Below, piece after piece: positions 10,003-17,932 of a DNA stretch of 64,000 nt (position 1 is the stretch's first letter; every line of letters starts with the position of its first letter). Source of the stretch: Gammaproteobacteria bacterium (GTDB lineage: Bacteria; Pseudomonadota; Gammaproteobacteria; Pseudomonadales; Porticoccaceae); contig JAGPUW010000006.1 in assembly GCA_018069465.1 (NCBI GenBank), positions 62,001 to 126,000 on the forward strand, given 5' to 3'. The position numbers and the translations under genes were made by a program. The notes beneath the pieces were generated by a model that was not told the origin of the DNA, searched no databases, and worked only from the letters and a program-made list of their open reading frames with translations.

Positions 10003-11421
10003 ATGAATGTCAGAAGTAATGAAATAAAAAGAACGGCAACGGTGAGGGGCCTGCTTGCAGCAGGTACTTTAGCTTTGTGTACTGCCTCCCCCTTTGCGAC
10101 AGCTATTTTGGCACCGGAAGAAATTGCCAAATTAGGTGTGGAAGGTACGGAGTTGACACCGACCGGCGCTATTCGTGCTGGTAACGCTGAGGGCACTATT
10201 CCCGAGTGGAAGAATGAGCCCATACAAGCACCATCTGATTTTGTGGTAGGGGAATACCATACGGACCCGTTTCGGGATGACAAAATCAAGTTTACAATCA
10301 CCGCTCAGAACTACACAGAGCACGCTGATAAGCTATCTGAAGGTCAGATCGCGATGTTCAAAACCTATCCAGACTGGTTTATGAATGTCTATGAAACAAG
10401 ACGTACTGCTGTATACGCGCCTTATATTTATAAAGCGGCTATTGAAAATGCCGCCACGGCTGAAATAGTTTTGGCGCCTGAGAGAGGGCAAGGAATTATT
10501 GGCTTTAAAAATGCTCACCATTCCTGGGCCTTTCCCATCCCAAAAAATGGTAATGAGTTGTTGATGAGTCAGGCTACTCGCCCATTGAATACCTGGGTTG
10601 ATAGCATGGAGCAAACCCTGGCGATTACTTCGACGGGTAAATATACGATTAATCAGCTTTCTATTCAGCAGCACTATAAATACAGTGATCCGGACATAGA
10701 AAATTTTGACCCGGAAACGGATCACCTTCACTACTATCAAACTTTGCTGGCTCCGGCAAAGGTTGCGGGTCAGGTGGTGTTGGCAAAAGACCCCGCTAGT
10801 TTTACCAAGAAGTTTCGTGGGGCCTGGGCCTATAGCCCTGGGCAGCGTCGAGTGAAAAGGGCGCCGCAAATTGTTTACGATAACCCTTTGACGGCAACTG
10901 ATGGACTGGCGACGACAGACCAGAAGTGGGGTTATAACGGCCCTAACGACAGGTTTAACTGGAAAATGCTCGGCAAGAAGGAGATGTATGTGCCTTATAA
11001 TGCCTACAAACTTCACTCTGCTGATGCGACTATCGATAAAGTCATTAAAGGTGACGGTCGTTTAAACATGGACTACGCTCGTTATGAGCTTCACCGTGTG
11101 TGGGTGCTTGAAGGTACGCTGAAAGAAGGTACCACCCATGATTATGCGCGACGCGTGATGCACCTGGATGAAGACTCCTTCTTTATTATGATGGTTGATG
11201 GCTATGATCGTCGTGGTCAGATCTGGCGTTACTGGGAAGACCACGATGTCATGTACTACGACATTGGTTTTATGGCGCCTGCTGCTGAGTTTCAATACGA
11301 CATGCAAGCGGGTCGTATGGTTGCCCTGCTCTTTGATAAGGCGAACCCGCCTGATTTTACGGGGCGCTGGGAGGATAAATACTTTACTCCTGCCTCGATT
11401 CGTCGGAACGGAGTTAGATAG
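10003..11421 (+). CDS. DUF1329 family periplasmic protein
   Basis: 472 residues from ATG 10003, chosen because GAGG at 9990-9993 sits at a normal distance; an in-frame TTG at 9988 has none. A signal peptide ends near residue 34 (GTLALCTASPFATA). Downstream features typical of DUF1329 include LAPEEIAKLGVEGTELTPTGA, FKTYPDWFMNVYETRR and the C-terminal FTGRWEDKYFTPASIRRNG. The family is related in fold to LolA/LolB lipoprotein carriers, which suggests handling of lipids in the periplasm, but no member's substrate is settled to my knowledge. It is transcribed with the DUF1302 gene and closed by a strong terminator, so DUF1302-DUF1329 can be regulated separately from the YCF48-MMPL pair that follows. 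Confidence 0.88.
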   Translation: MNVRSNEIKRTATVRGLLAAGTLALCTASPFATAILAPEEIAKLGVEGTELTPTGAIRAGNAEGTIPEWKNEPIQAPSDFVVGEYHTDPFRDDKIKFTITAQNYTEHADKLSEGQIAMFKTYPDWFMNVYETRRTAVYAPYIYKAAIENAATAEIVLAPERGQGIIGFKNAHHSWAFPIPKNGNELLMSQATRPLNTWVDSMEQTLAITSTGKYTINQLSIQQHYKYSDPDIENFDPETDHLHYYQTLLAPAKVAGQVVLAKDPASFTKKFRGAWAYSPGQRRVKRAPQIVYDNPLTATDGLATTDQKWGYNGPNDRFNWKMLGKKEMYVPYNAYKLHSADATIDKVIKGDGRLNMDYARYELHRVWVLEGTLKEGTTHDYARRVMHLDEDSFFIMMVDGYDRRGQIWRYWEDHDVMYYDIGFMAPAAEFQYDMQAGRMVALLFDKANPPDFTGRWEDKYFTPASIRRNGVR

Positions 11422-11441
11422 ACAGTCCTCTACTGGATAGG

Positions 11442-11476
11442 AAAATGGCAGGTGAATAACACCTGCCATTTTTTTT
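11442..11476 (+). terminator. Intrinsic terminator after the DUF1329 gene
   Basis: AAAATGGCAGGTG (11442-11454) and CACCTGCCATTTT (11460-11472) form a perfect 13-bp stem with a 5-base loop, and the T-run continues to 11476. It separates the first two genes of the cassette from the last two. Confidence 0.9.
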
Positions 11477-11577
11477 GTTTCGAATTTGATGGCTGGCTAT
11501 GTTTTGCTGGGATAAAAATGTGCGGCTGGCAATTGGATAATTAATAGGCAAAATAAATAGAGTTTATAGGGCCAATA

Positions 11578-11640
11578 ATTTACACTATGTAAATCAGTTG
11601 TCATTTGCAGGATTGGCCAAAATAAACTGTTTAAACAGTT
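11578..11640. promoter_or_regulatory. Cluster of three dyads upstream of the YCF48-MMPL pair
   Basis: Three symmetric sites lie within 63 bases: ATTTAC-N5-GTAAAT (11578-11594), TTGGCCAA (11613-11620) and the perfect 16-bp palindrome AACTGTTTAAACAGTT (11625-11640). They sit 68-130 bases before the TTG start of the next gene. A TetR- or LuxR-like operator is possible for the palindrome; no regulator gene is adjacent, so the cognate protein is unknown. Confidence 0.45.
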
Positions 11641-11707
11641 GCTTGTTCTGCAAGGTTTTTGAACGCTGAGTATAAATAGATTGGGCAGAATTTAAGGGGT
11701 GGAGAGC

Positions 11708-12751
11708 TTGAAGTATTTCCAGTTAAAAGGGAAAAGTAGTGGGTCGAAACGGCCTGGTTTGGGTTTGCTGGGTCGTATTCTTGTTGGCGTAACACTGTTG
11801 TCTACGGCCAATGCAGTATTGTCGGAGCAGTCCTTACAGCGGCCAGTGATGGAGTCAAAACTGGTCAGTCACATATTGTTGACGGACTCGGTTCATCGTG
11901 GCGAACGTTTTTTTGCACCAGGCTTATATGGCAATATTATTTCTTCGGCAGACGGCATCAATTGGGAGCAGTCAAATTCACCGACGCAGTCACTACTGAC
12001 GACTATCTTCTTTATCGACGATAACGAAGCTTGGGTTGGTGGTCATGATACGCTGATTCTTCACACCACCGATGGTGGCAAAAACTGGCAGATTCAGTAC
12101 GAAGATCCAATCACAGGTGGCGATATCCCCAAGCCAGTTTTGGATATTGTTTTTAAAGATAAAAATAACGGTTATGCGATTGGCGCCTATGGCTTGATGC
12201 TAATTACCAATGATGGTGGGGCGAACTGGAACACTGTCGATACCACCGGTCTTTATGACTTGCTGGAAAGCAAGGAGATGGAGCCAGAGCCCAACTTTAA
12301 TAGCATGGTCTTATATCAGGGTAAGGTGTTAATAGCGGGTGAGCTAGGTACTATTCTTGTCTTCGATGATACTGCAGAGGGCGATGAGCGCTGGCAAATT
12401 GTCGATTCTCCCTACACGGGATCTTTTTTTGGCGCTAAGGAATTGGATTCTGGTGAGTTGTTTATTTACGGTTTGCGGGGCAATGTGTATCGCTCAAGCG
12501 ACGGACTGCAGAGCTGGGATAAAATCGACACGGGTACCATTGCCAATATTTTTGATTGTTTTGAAATGGCGGATGGCACTCTAATTTTTACTGGTGCGAG
12601 TGGCACTATTTTACGTATGGATAAGGCCGCGATGGCGATGGAAAAAATGCCCTATCCACATTTTGATTCACTGATGTCAATACAAACTATAAGAGACGGT
12701 GAATTGTTGTTATTTGGTAGCTCCGGTGTGAAGACAATTTCACTGCGCTAG
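11708..12751 (+). CDS. YCF48-like beta-propeller, exported
   Basis: 347 residues from TTG 11708. This start has GGGGTG 6 bases upstream and the same TTGAAGTATT context as the DUF1302 gene; the in-frame GTG at 11699 lies inside that ribosome site. A signal peptide runs to about residue 34 (GVTLLSTANAVLSEQ). Repeated blades carry the YCF48/BNR signature, for example ILHTTDGGKNWQIQYEDP and LMLITNDGGANWNTVD. YCF48 of photosynthetic organisms is a photosystem II assembly factor. In non-photosynthetic proteobacteria this propeller is found beside MMPL transporters with no established function, where an accessory or assembly role for the pump is the simple reading. Confidence 0.85.
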   Translation: MKYFQLKGKSSGSKRPGLGLLGRILVGVTLLSTANAVLSEQSLQRPVMESKLVSHILLTDSVHRGERFFAPGLYGNIISSADGINWEQSNSPTQSLLTTIFFIDDNEAWVGGHDTLILHTTDGGKNWQIQYEDPITGGDIPKPVLDIVFKDKNNGYAIGAYGLMLITNDGGANWNTVDTTGLYDLLESKEMEPEPNFNSMVLYQGKVLIAGELGTILVFDDTAEGDERWQIVDSPYTGSFFGAKELDSGELFIYGLRGNVYRSSDGLQSWDKIDTGTIANIFDCFEMADGTLIFTGASGTILRMDKAAMAMEKMPYPHFDSLMSIQTIRDGELLLFGSSGVKTISLR

Positions 12752-12855
12752 TTCTCTGTAGCTTGTTCAATGTGTGTTGAAATCAAAGCGGCTTGTTAGC
12801 GCATGCTTATCGGTGCTGACAAGTTGTATCTAGAAAAGTAAACAGGGTAGTCGTA

Positions 12856-15291
12856 ATGCTAAAAAATAAAATCACCGCCTGGGTTCAGGACAAACTATTT
12901 TCCAATCGTATATTAATTTTGTCGATGTTTTGTCTGGTCACTCTGTTTATGGGATACCACGCATCGTCGTTGCGGATGGAGGCAGGATTTGAAAAATTAC
13001 TGCCCTTAAAGCACGGTTATTTACAGACTCTTATTAAATATAGAGAGGAGTTTGGTAGTGGTAATCAGTTGATTATTGCCCTCACTCAAGATGAAGGCGA
13101 TATTTTTAATGCTGAGTTTTTTGAAGCATTAAAGGCGGCGAACGAAGAGGTTTTCTTTTTGCCGGGCGTGGCGCGACACACGGTTACCTCCATTTTGACA
13201 CCCAATGTTCGCTATATTGAGTTGGTCGAAGACGGGTTTGCGGGGGGCAATGTTGTACCCGCAGAGTTTCGGCCAACTGACGAATGGTGGCCTGTACTAC
13301 GCAATAATATTATCAAGTCAGGCCGACTGGGTAGCCTGGTTGCCAATGATTTTTCCAGTGCTTTGATTCGCGTTGAATTACTGGATATGGACCCCTCTAC
13401 ACGAGAACCGCTGGATTACCAAAAAGTGTCGAAAGACCTTGAGGATAAAATCCGCAATGTTATTGAGACCGAACATATTAGTGTGCGCATCATTGGCTTC
13501 GCCAAATCGACGGGAGATATTGCCGACGGTGCCAGGGTAGTTATGTTCTTCTTTGGTCTAACCTTTGTTTTTACAGGCCTCTTTCTTTACGTTTATACCG
13601 GTTCCATTAAAGCCACCGTGCTACCGCTGTTGAGTGGTCTGGTCGCCGTAGTTTGGCAAATGGGTTTATTGCCATTGATGGGCTTTAGTCTCGACCCGAT
13701 GAGTATTTTGGTGCCCTTCCTGGTGTTCTCTATTGCTGTGAGCCACGGTATTCAAAAAATTAATGCCTGGCTGTGGCAGACCATGTACGGTGGCATGGAG
13801 GATGATTGGGGTAATCCGCTAGATCCCGCACCTGAAAAAGCCGTTGGGGTCAGTGGTATGACGGCAGCTCAGCGTGCTTTCCATGCGCTGTTTATTCCCG
13901 GTATTATTGCCTTGATTAGCGACACGGTGGGTTTTTTAACCGTGCTATTAATCGATATCGGTATTATTCAGGAAATGGCTATTGCCGCCACACTGGGTGT
14001 GGCATCGATTATTTTCACTAATATGGTGCTGCTACCTATTCTCCTGTCTTACATCAATCCGAATAATCTCGACAAGCTGCGTAAGAAGCATGAACGCGGT
14101 GAAATTCGTCGCGACAAAATGTGGCGGCTGTTGGGCAAGCTGACTCATACCACCCCCTCGCTGGTTGTCATTACGCTGTGTATTATTGCCACCGTGTGGG
14201 GCGGGATCGCCAATAATGATTTGAAAATCGGTGATTCCCAGAGTGGCATTCCCGAGTTGCGAGAAGATGCGCGCTACAACGTGGATAGCCGTGTAATTAC
14301 TGAGCGTTTTTCGGTGGGTGTCGATAAGCTGAGTCTGGTGATTGAATCCGAAGATAATGCCTGTGTCGATTTTAATGTGATGAATGAAATTGACCGCTTT
14401 GCCTGGCATGTGCGCAATTTGCCGGGGGTCAAGTCGGTGCGATCTCTGGTCGATAACATGAAGGTGATTTTAACGGCGAATAATGAGGGCAGCCCGCGCT
14501 GGTTTGCCCTGTCTAGAAACCCCAGCACCATGTCGTCTTCTCTCTATCACATGGGTGCCGGCGGCGATGAGTTTATGGATGCGGCTTGTAAGGCCATGCC
14601 GATTAATATCTTCACCATAGACCACAAGGCGGAAACGATTAACTCGATTATCAAGGGTATCAATAGCTTTGAATCGAATCTTCCAAAAGAAAAGTTTAAC
14701 CCGCTATTGGCAACTGGCAACGTCGGTATTATCGCCGCAACGAACGATGCTGTAGAGGCTGCCCAATTGCCCATTATGTTTTGGGAATATAGCGCTATTA
14801 TTGCCCTGGCAATTATTACCTTCCGCTCCATCGGTGGCATGCTTTGCATTGTGCTACCGCTGACGATGGTGTCGATACTGTGTTATGCCTTGATGGCGAT
14901 TCTCGGTATCGGGCTCAAGGTCAATACCCTGCCTGTTGTGGCTCTCGGTGTGGGTGTGGGTGTCGACTATGCGGTCTATATTTACAGTAAGCTCGGCCAC
15001 TATATTGAGGAGGGTGAATCCATCGAGGATGCCTTCATCCACGCCATGCATACCACTGGGCGACCGGTTATTTTCACCGGTGTGGTTCTCGGTGTCGGCG
15101 TTGGTGCGTGGATATTTGCACCCCTTAAATTCCAGGCCGATATGGGCATCATGCTGACCTTTATGTTTGTGGTAAATATGTTGGCGGCGATTATTGTTAT
15201 GCCCGCATTGGCCCGCTGGCTGTTGGTGCCGAAATATAAGGCTGCCCAGGCTGCTCTTCTAGCCAATGGCGATGGCCCTAAAGCCCACTAG
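12856..15291 (+). CDS. MMPL/RND family transporter
   Basis: 811 residues, built as two repeats of one TM helix, a large periplasmic loop and five TM helices. The first loop spans about residues 40-225 and the second about 450-630. The motif GVGVGVDYAVYIYSKL near residue 700 is the GxxxDY proton-relay signature of MMPL/HpnN-type RND proteins. There is no outer-membrane-factor or MFP adaptor gene beside it, so this is not a tripartite drug pump; MMPL and HpnN members move lipids or hopanoids across the inner membrane or periplasm. With DUF1302 (outer membrane), DUF1329 (LolA/B-like periplasmic) and the YCF48 propeller it forms a plausible envelope transport chain for a hydrophobic molecule (inference). 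Start ATG 12856, 104 bases after the propeller gene. Confidence 0.88.
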   Translation: MLKNKITAWVQDKLFSNRILILSMFCLVTLFMGYHASSLRMEAGFEKLLPLKHGYLQTLIKYREEFGSGNQLIIALTQDEGDIFNAEFFEALKAANEEVFFLPGVARHTVTSILTPNVRYIELVEDGFAGGNVVPAEFRPTDEWWPVLRNNIIKSGRLGSLVANDFSSALIRVELLDMDPSTREPLDYQKVSKDLEDKIRNVIETEHISVRIIGFAKSTGDIADGARVVMFFFGLTFVFTGLFLYVYTGSIKATVLPLLSGLVAVVWQMGLLPLMGFSLDPMSILVPFLVFSIAVSHGIQKINAWLWQTMYGGMEDDWGNPLDPAPEKAVGVSGMTAAQRAFHALFIPGIIALISDTVGFLTVLLIDIGIIQEMAIAATLGVASIIFTNMVLLPILLSYINPNNLDKLRKKHERGEIRRDKMWRLLGKLTHTTPSLVVITLCIIATVWGGIANNDLKIGDSQSGIPELREDARYNVDSRVITERFSVGVDKLSLVIESEDNACVDFNVMNEIDRFAWHVRNLPGVKSVRSLVDNMKVILTANNEGSPRWFALSRNPSTMSSSLYHMGAGGDEFMDAACKAMPINIFTIDHKAETINSIIKGINSFESNLPKEKFNPLLATGNVGIIAATNDAVEAAQLPIMFWEYSAIIALAIITFRSIGGMLCIVLPLTMVSILCYALMAILGIGLKVNTLPVVALGVGVGVDYAVYIYSKLGHYIEEGESIEDAFIHAMHTTGRPVIFTGVVLGVGVGAWIFAPLKFQADMGIMLTFMFVVNMLAAIIVMPALARWLLVPKYKAAQAALLANGDGPKAH

Positions 15292-15313
15292 CAGTCGTGT
15301 GACACTAAAAAGG

Positions 15314-15339
15314 CCCGCTAAGTTTGCGGGTTTTTTTTT
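15314..15339 (+). terminator. Bidirectional intrinsic terminator after the MMPL gene
   Basis: CCCGC (15314-15318) pairs with GCGGG (15326-15330), followed by nine T on the plus strand and preceded by five A. On the minus strand it could also stop transcription from the tRNA-Arg gene to the right. Confidence 0.85.
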
Positions 15340-15526
15340 GGATAATAATTTGTGCGCCACTAAATGGCATTGGCGGTATTTATCAGCACTGTTCTTTTAG
15401 CTGGTATGACGTGTAGTCTGCGCAGGTGTGGAGGGTATCTTTAACACTGCGATTGAAGCCTGTTTGCGAGTGAGCTTTCTCGGCGAAAGTTAAAGTCCGA
15501 AGCTATAGGAAGCAGTGCTGGATAAT
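15340..15526. other. Intergenic spacer without recognised features
   Basis: Between the terminator and the tRNA-linked repeats. No gene, promoter or strong dyad was recognised here. It would be the trailer of the tRNA-Arg transcript if that reads through the repeats. Confidence 0.4.
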
Positions 15527-15606
15527 TGGTGCAGCAGAAAGGTGGTGCAGCAGAAAGGTGGTGCAGCAGAAAATTGGTGCAGCAGAAAATTGGTGCAGCA
15601 GAAAAT
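15527..15606 (-). repeat. Five 16-bp tandem repeats abutting the tRNA-Arg 3' end
   Basis: Units start at 15527, 15543, 15559, 15575 and 15591, each beginning TGGTGCAGCAGAAA and ending GG (first two) or AT (last three). The sixth period begins exactly at the tRNA's 3' terminus (TGGTGC at 15607). Read in the tRNA's direction, each unit ends in GCACCA, the same six bases that end the tRNA. The array is therefore a tandem amplification tied to the tRNA tail, directly downstream of the mature 3' end. It has no spacers, so it is not a CRISPR. Repeats carrying tRNA 3' ends are known downstream of E. coli tyrT; whether this array is homologous in origin is unknown. Confidence 0.9.
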
Positions 15607-15683
15607 TGGTGCCCCCGGAGAGATTCGAACTCCCGACCAATCGGTTCGAAGCCGATTACTCTATCCAGCTGAGCTACGGAGGC
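15607..15683 (-). tRNA. tRNA-Arg(TCG)
   Basis: On the minus strand the 77 bases fold as a standard tRNA. The acceptor arm is GCCTCCG/CGGGGGC with one G-T pair, the D arm GCTC/GAGT, the anticodon arm ATCGG-CTTCGAA-CCGAT and the T arm GGGAG-TTCGAAT-CTCTC, with an encoded CCA. The loop puts TCG at positions 34-36, reading CGA arginine codons. The 3' CCA is followed at once by the 16-bp tandem repeats. Confidence 0.95.
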
Positions 15684-15843
15684 GTAGGTGGATCAAAATC
15701 CGCCACATTGGCGGGTCGCTATTGTGCCAGCTTTAGCGGGTAAAAAGCCATCGGATTTTAGCGCTCGCAGGAAAGCTTTAGGCTTTATAAGCAGAGCGCG
15801 ATACTGTAAACGCGGGCTGAGCGCAGTGGCTGGTGCCGCTCGC

Positions 15844-16635
15844 TTATTTGCCTTGCCACTGTGGCTTGCGCTTTTCGGCAAAGGCGGCGGGTCCCTCTTC
15901 AAAATCAGCACTTGTTAGCAGCTCTTTCACTGCGGGTAAACTCATTGCGCCGGTAACTGCTGTTGCCAGATCGGCTTGATCAAGGCCCTGCATCACAGTA
16001 TTTTTACTGGTGCGGATAGACACGGGGGAGCATTCTAAAATCATCTTCGCCCAGCGTCGGGCCTCGTCCATTAGCTCTGCCTGTGGCACTACTGCATTCA
16101 CATAGCCGAGGCTCATGCCCTCTTCGGCACCGACGTGGCGGCCGGTGAGTATCATGCCCATCGCTGGCTTCAGACCAATTTGGCGGGGCAGTCGTTGCAG
16201 GCCGCCAGCTAGCGCGGCGAGGCCTACTCGGGGTTCGGGCAGGGCGAACTTTGCATTGTCTGCGGCGATAATCAGGTCGCAGGCCAGAGCGATTTCAAAA
16301 CCTCCACCCATGGCGACGCCATTGACGGCGGCAATAATGGGCTTATCGCAGTCAAAGCGCGCGGTCAGACCGGCAAAGCCTGTTTTAGGTGTGCCGCGCT
16401 TGCTACCACTGGCGTGGTATTTCAGGTCATTGCCGGCGCTGAATGCACGGTCGCCGGCGCCGGTGAGAATAGCTACCCACTGCTCGGGATCATTGGCAAA
16501 CGCGTTAAAGACTTGCTCCAGCTCGAAATTGGCGGGCGGGTGCAGGGAGTTCATCACCTCTGGACGATTGATGGTGACGGTGAGAATGTGGCCATCGAGT
16601 TCGGCGCGGCAAAATTCCAGATTGTCGTAATTCAT
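15844..16635 (-). CDS. Enoyl-CoA hydratase/crotonase family protein
   Basis: 263 residues, the typical length. The oxyanion-hole segments are AFSAGNDLKYH (about 64-74) and NGVAMGGGFEIALACD (about 105-120). Both catalytic glutamates of true hydratases appear, E114 in GGGFE and E134 in LPEP, 20 residues apart as in the mammalian mitochondrial enzyme. It should add water to an enoyl-CoA. It lies with a CoA-transferase, two SDRs and a metallo-hydrolase in a catabolic group on the same strand, but a hairpin upstream (16714-16751) suggests a separate promoter. The substrate is unknown; annotation as CaiD or PaaG-like would be guesswork. Confidence 0.9.
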   Translation of the reverse strand: MNYDNLEFCRAELDGHILTVTINRPEVMNSLHPPANFELEQVFNAFANDPEQWVAILTGAGDRAFSAGNDLKYHASGSKRGTPKTGFAGLTARFDCDKPIIAAVNGVAMGGGFEIALACDLIIAADNAKFALPEPRVGLAALAGGLQRLPRQIGLKPAMGMILTGRHVGAEEGMSLGYVNAVVPQAELMDEARRWAKMILECSPVSIRTSKNTVMQGLDQADLATAVTGAMSLPAVKELLTSADFEEGPAAFAEKRKPQWQGK

Positions 16636-16713
16636 GACTCATTTCCCTCAGTATTTATTATTGTTGTGGTGTTTTATTTTAATGTGGCTTGGCAAAAACT
16701 AAAGCGGGTGCGT

Positions 16714-16751
16714 AAAAACCTGTGCGCTAAAAAAGGCATACACAGGTTTTT
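16714..16751 (-). terminator. Terminator-like hairpin after the metallo-hydrolase gene
   Basis: AAAAACCTGTG (16714-16724) and CACAGGTTTTT (16741-16751) are exact inverted repeats around a 16-base loop, starting 7 bases past the stop of the minus-strand metallo-hydrolase gene. Read on the minus strand the stem ends in TTTTT. It is probably an intrinsic terminator, though the loop is long. Confidence 0.55.
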
Positions 16752-16758
16752 GCCCGGC

Positions 16759-17802
16759 TTAACGGGGGGCGGGTGTCGAGCGGTAGTGGTACTCGATGAC
16801 GCCCTTGTTTTCGCGCTCAACCAGATGGCCTGCATCTTCGAGTAAATCGCAGTGGCCGATAATTTCCGACATCACCGGCACGATTTGTTCTTCCCAGGCT
16901 TTGGGGAAGAGCTCTTTGCCAACGGCCATGGGTGTCATCGGGCCGCCGGCTTCAAGAATGCGGCTGATCTTTAACAGGCGCCGATCCGTCGATAAGCCGT
17001 AGGACTCGATCAAGGCCAGATGGTCTGTAATGGGTGCACCGTGAGAGGGATAGGTGACGAGCGCGGGGTAGGGCGACACTTTGGCCAGTGAGGCCTGGTA
17101 TTCGCTCAGTGCCCGAGGTCGCACACCGCCTTTTTCGCGGGGCATTTGGGTCAGGCAGACCGGGGTGATATTTGGCAGCAAGTGGTCGCCGGAAAAGAAC
17201 ACCTGAGTATCTTCTTGCCAGTAAACCACTTCGTCGGGGCAGTGGCCCGGGGTGTGTATGGTTTTCAGGTCGAAGCCGGGGATGGCGACGATTTCGTTAT
17301 CTTTCAACAGGTGGTCGGGTTCCATGGCGTGGTAGCGGTCTGCAATTTTTGCACGGCGCGATATGGCTTTATCGGCCAGCGCCCTGTCGACGCCCCAAAG
17401 AGCATAGTAGTAGAGCTCCAGCTCTTTGCGCTCGGGTGGTGGGCGCATGCGCTCATTGGTCAGCCAAAGGTTTTCGTGGGCCCAGAGCTGGCAGTTGGAT
17501 AGCTCGTGAATGCGCTGGGCCTGCCCGTAGTGATCGGTGTGCCCATGGGTGAGGAGGATTCTGTCGATGTCCTCGACCCGCAGATCCAGCTCGGCCAGTC
17601 CGTCGTTGAGGGCTTGCCAGGCATCATCTGAGCAAATGCCGGTATCGATGAGGATTAATTCATCGCCAGCCTGCTCGGGGAAAATAAGATAACTGTTGAT
17701 GTCACCCAGCCCGGCGTAACCGGTCGGCGTGGGAATGCGGCCGATTCTGCTGGAGCTTTCTTTTTTACTAAAGCGTGTTACGCCGACTTCTTCTTTACTC
17801 AT
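16759..17802 (-). CDS. MBL-fold metallo-hydrolase
   Basis: 347 residues. The zinc motif THGHTDHYGQAQRI (HxHxDH), HTPGHCPDEVVYW and FFSGDHLLP mark a metallo-beta-lactamase fold hydrolase, and a helical/winged C-terminal part of about 90 residues follows, as in many glyoxalase-II-like proteins next to acyl-CoA catabolism genes. The substrate cannot be inferred; a thioesterase or lactonase acting on a catabolic intermediate would fit the neighbours. The gene is on the same strand as the SDR and CoA-transferase genes upstream, with a 130-base gap that contains a 10-bp inverted repeat (17841-17850 with 17913-17922). Confidence 0.85.
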   Translation of the reverse strand: MSKEEVGVTRFSKKESSSRIGRIPTPTGYAGLGDINSYLIFPEQAGDELILIDTGICSDDAWQALNDGLAELDLRVEDIDRILLTHGHTDHYGQAQRIHELSNCQLWAHENLWLTNERMRPPPERKELELYYYALWGVDRALADKAISRRAKIADRYHAMEPDHLLKDNEIVAIPGFDLKTIHTPGHCPDEVVYWQEDTQVFFSGDHLLPNITPVCLTQMPREKGGVRPRALSEYQASLAKVSPYPALVTYPSHGAPITDHLALIESYGLSTDRRLLKISRILEAGGPMTPMAVGKELFPKAWEEQIVPVMSEIIGHCDLLEDAGHLVERENKGVIEYHYRSTPAPR

Positions 17803-17932
17803 TGCTTCGTTTTAGCGGCTTACAGGGCCACTACCCATAATTGTCAGCCAGCAATGATGACTAAAAGTGACGCAAATAGGAAGCAATTCAATGAGCTATC
17901 ATCGATATAGCGTGGCTGACAATGGCTGGCTC

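Noticed and set aside
15527-15606. Tandem array considered as a CRISPR
   Set aside because: The 16-base units are contiguous with no spacers and share the tRNA tail; no cas genes are nearby.
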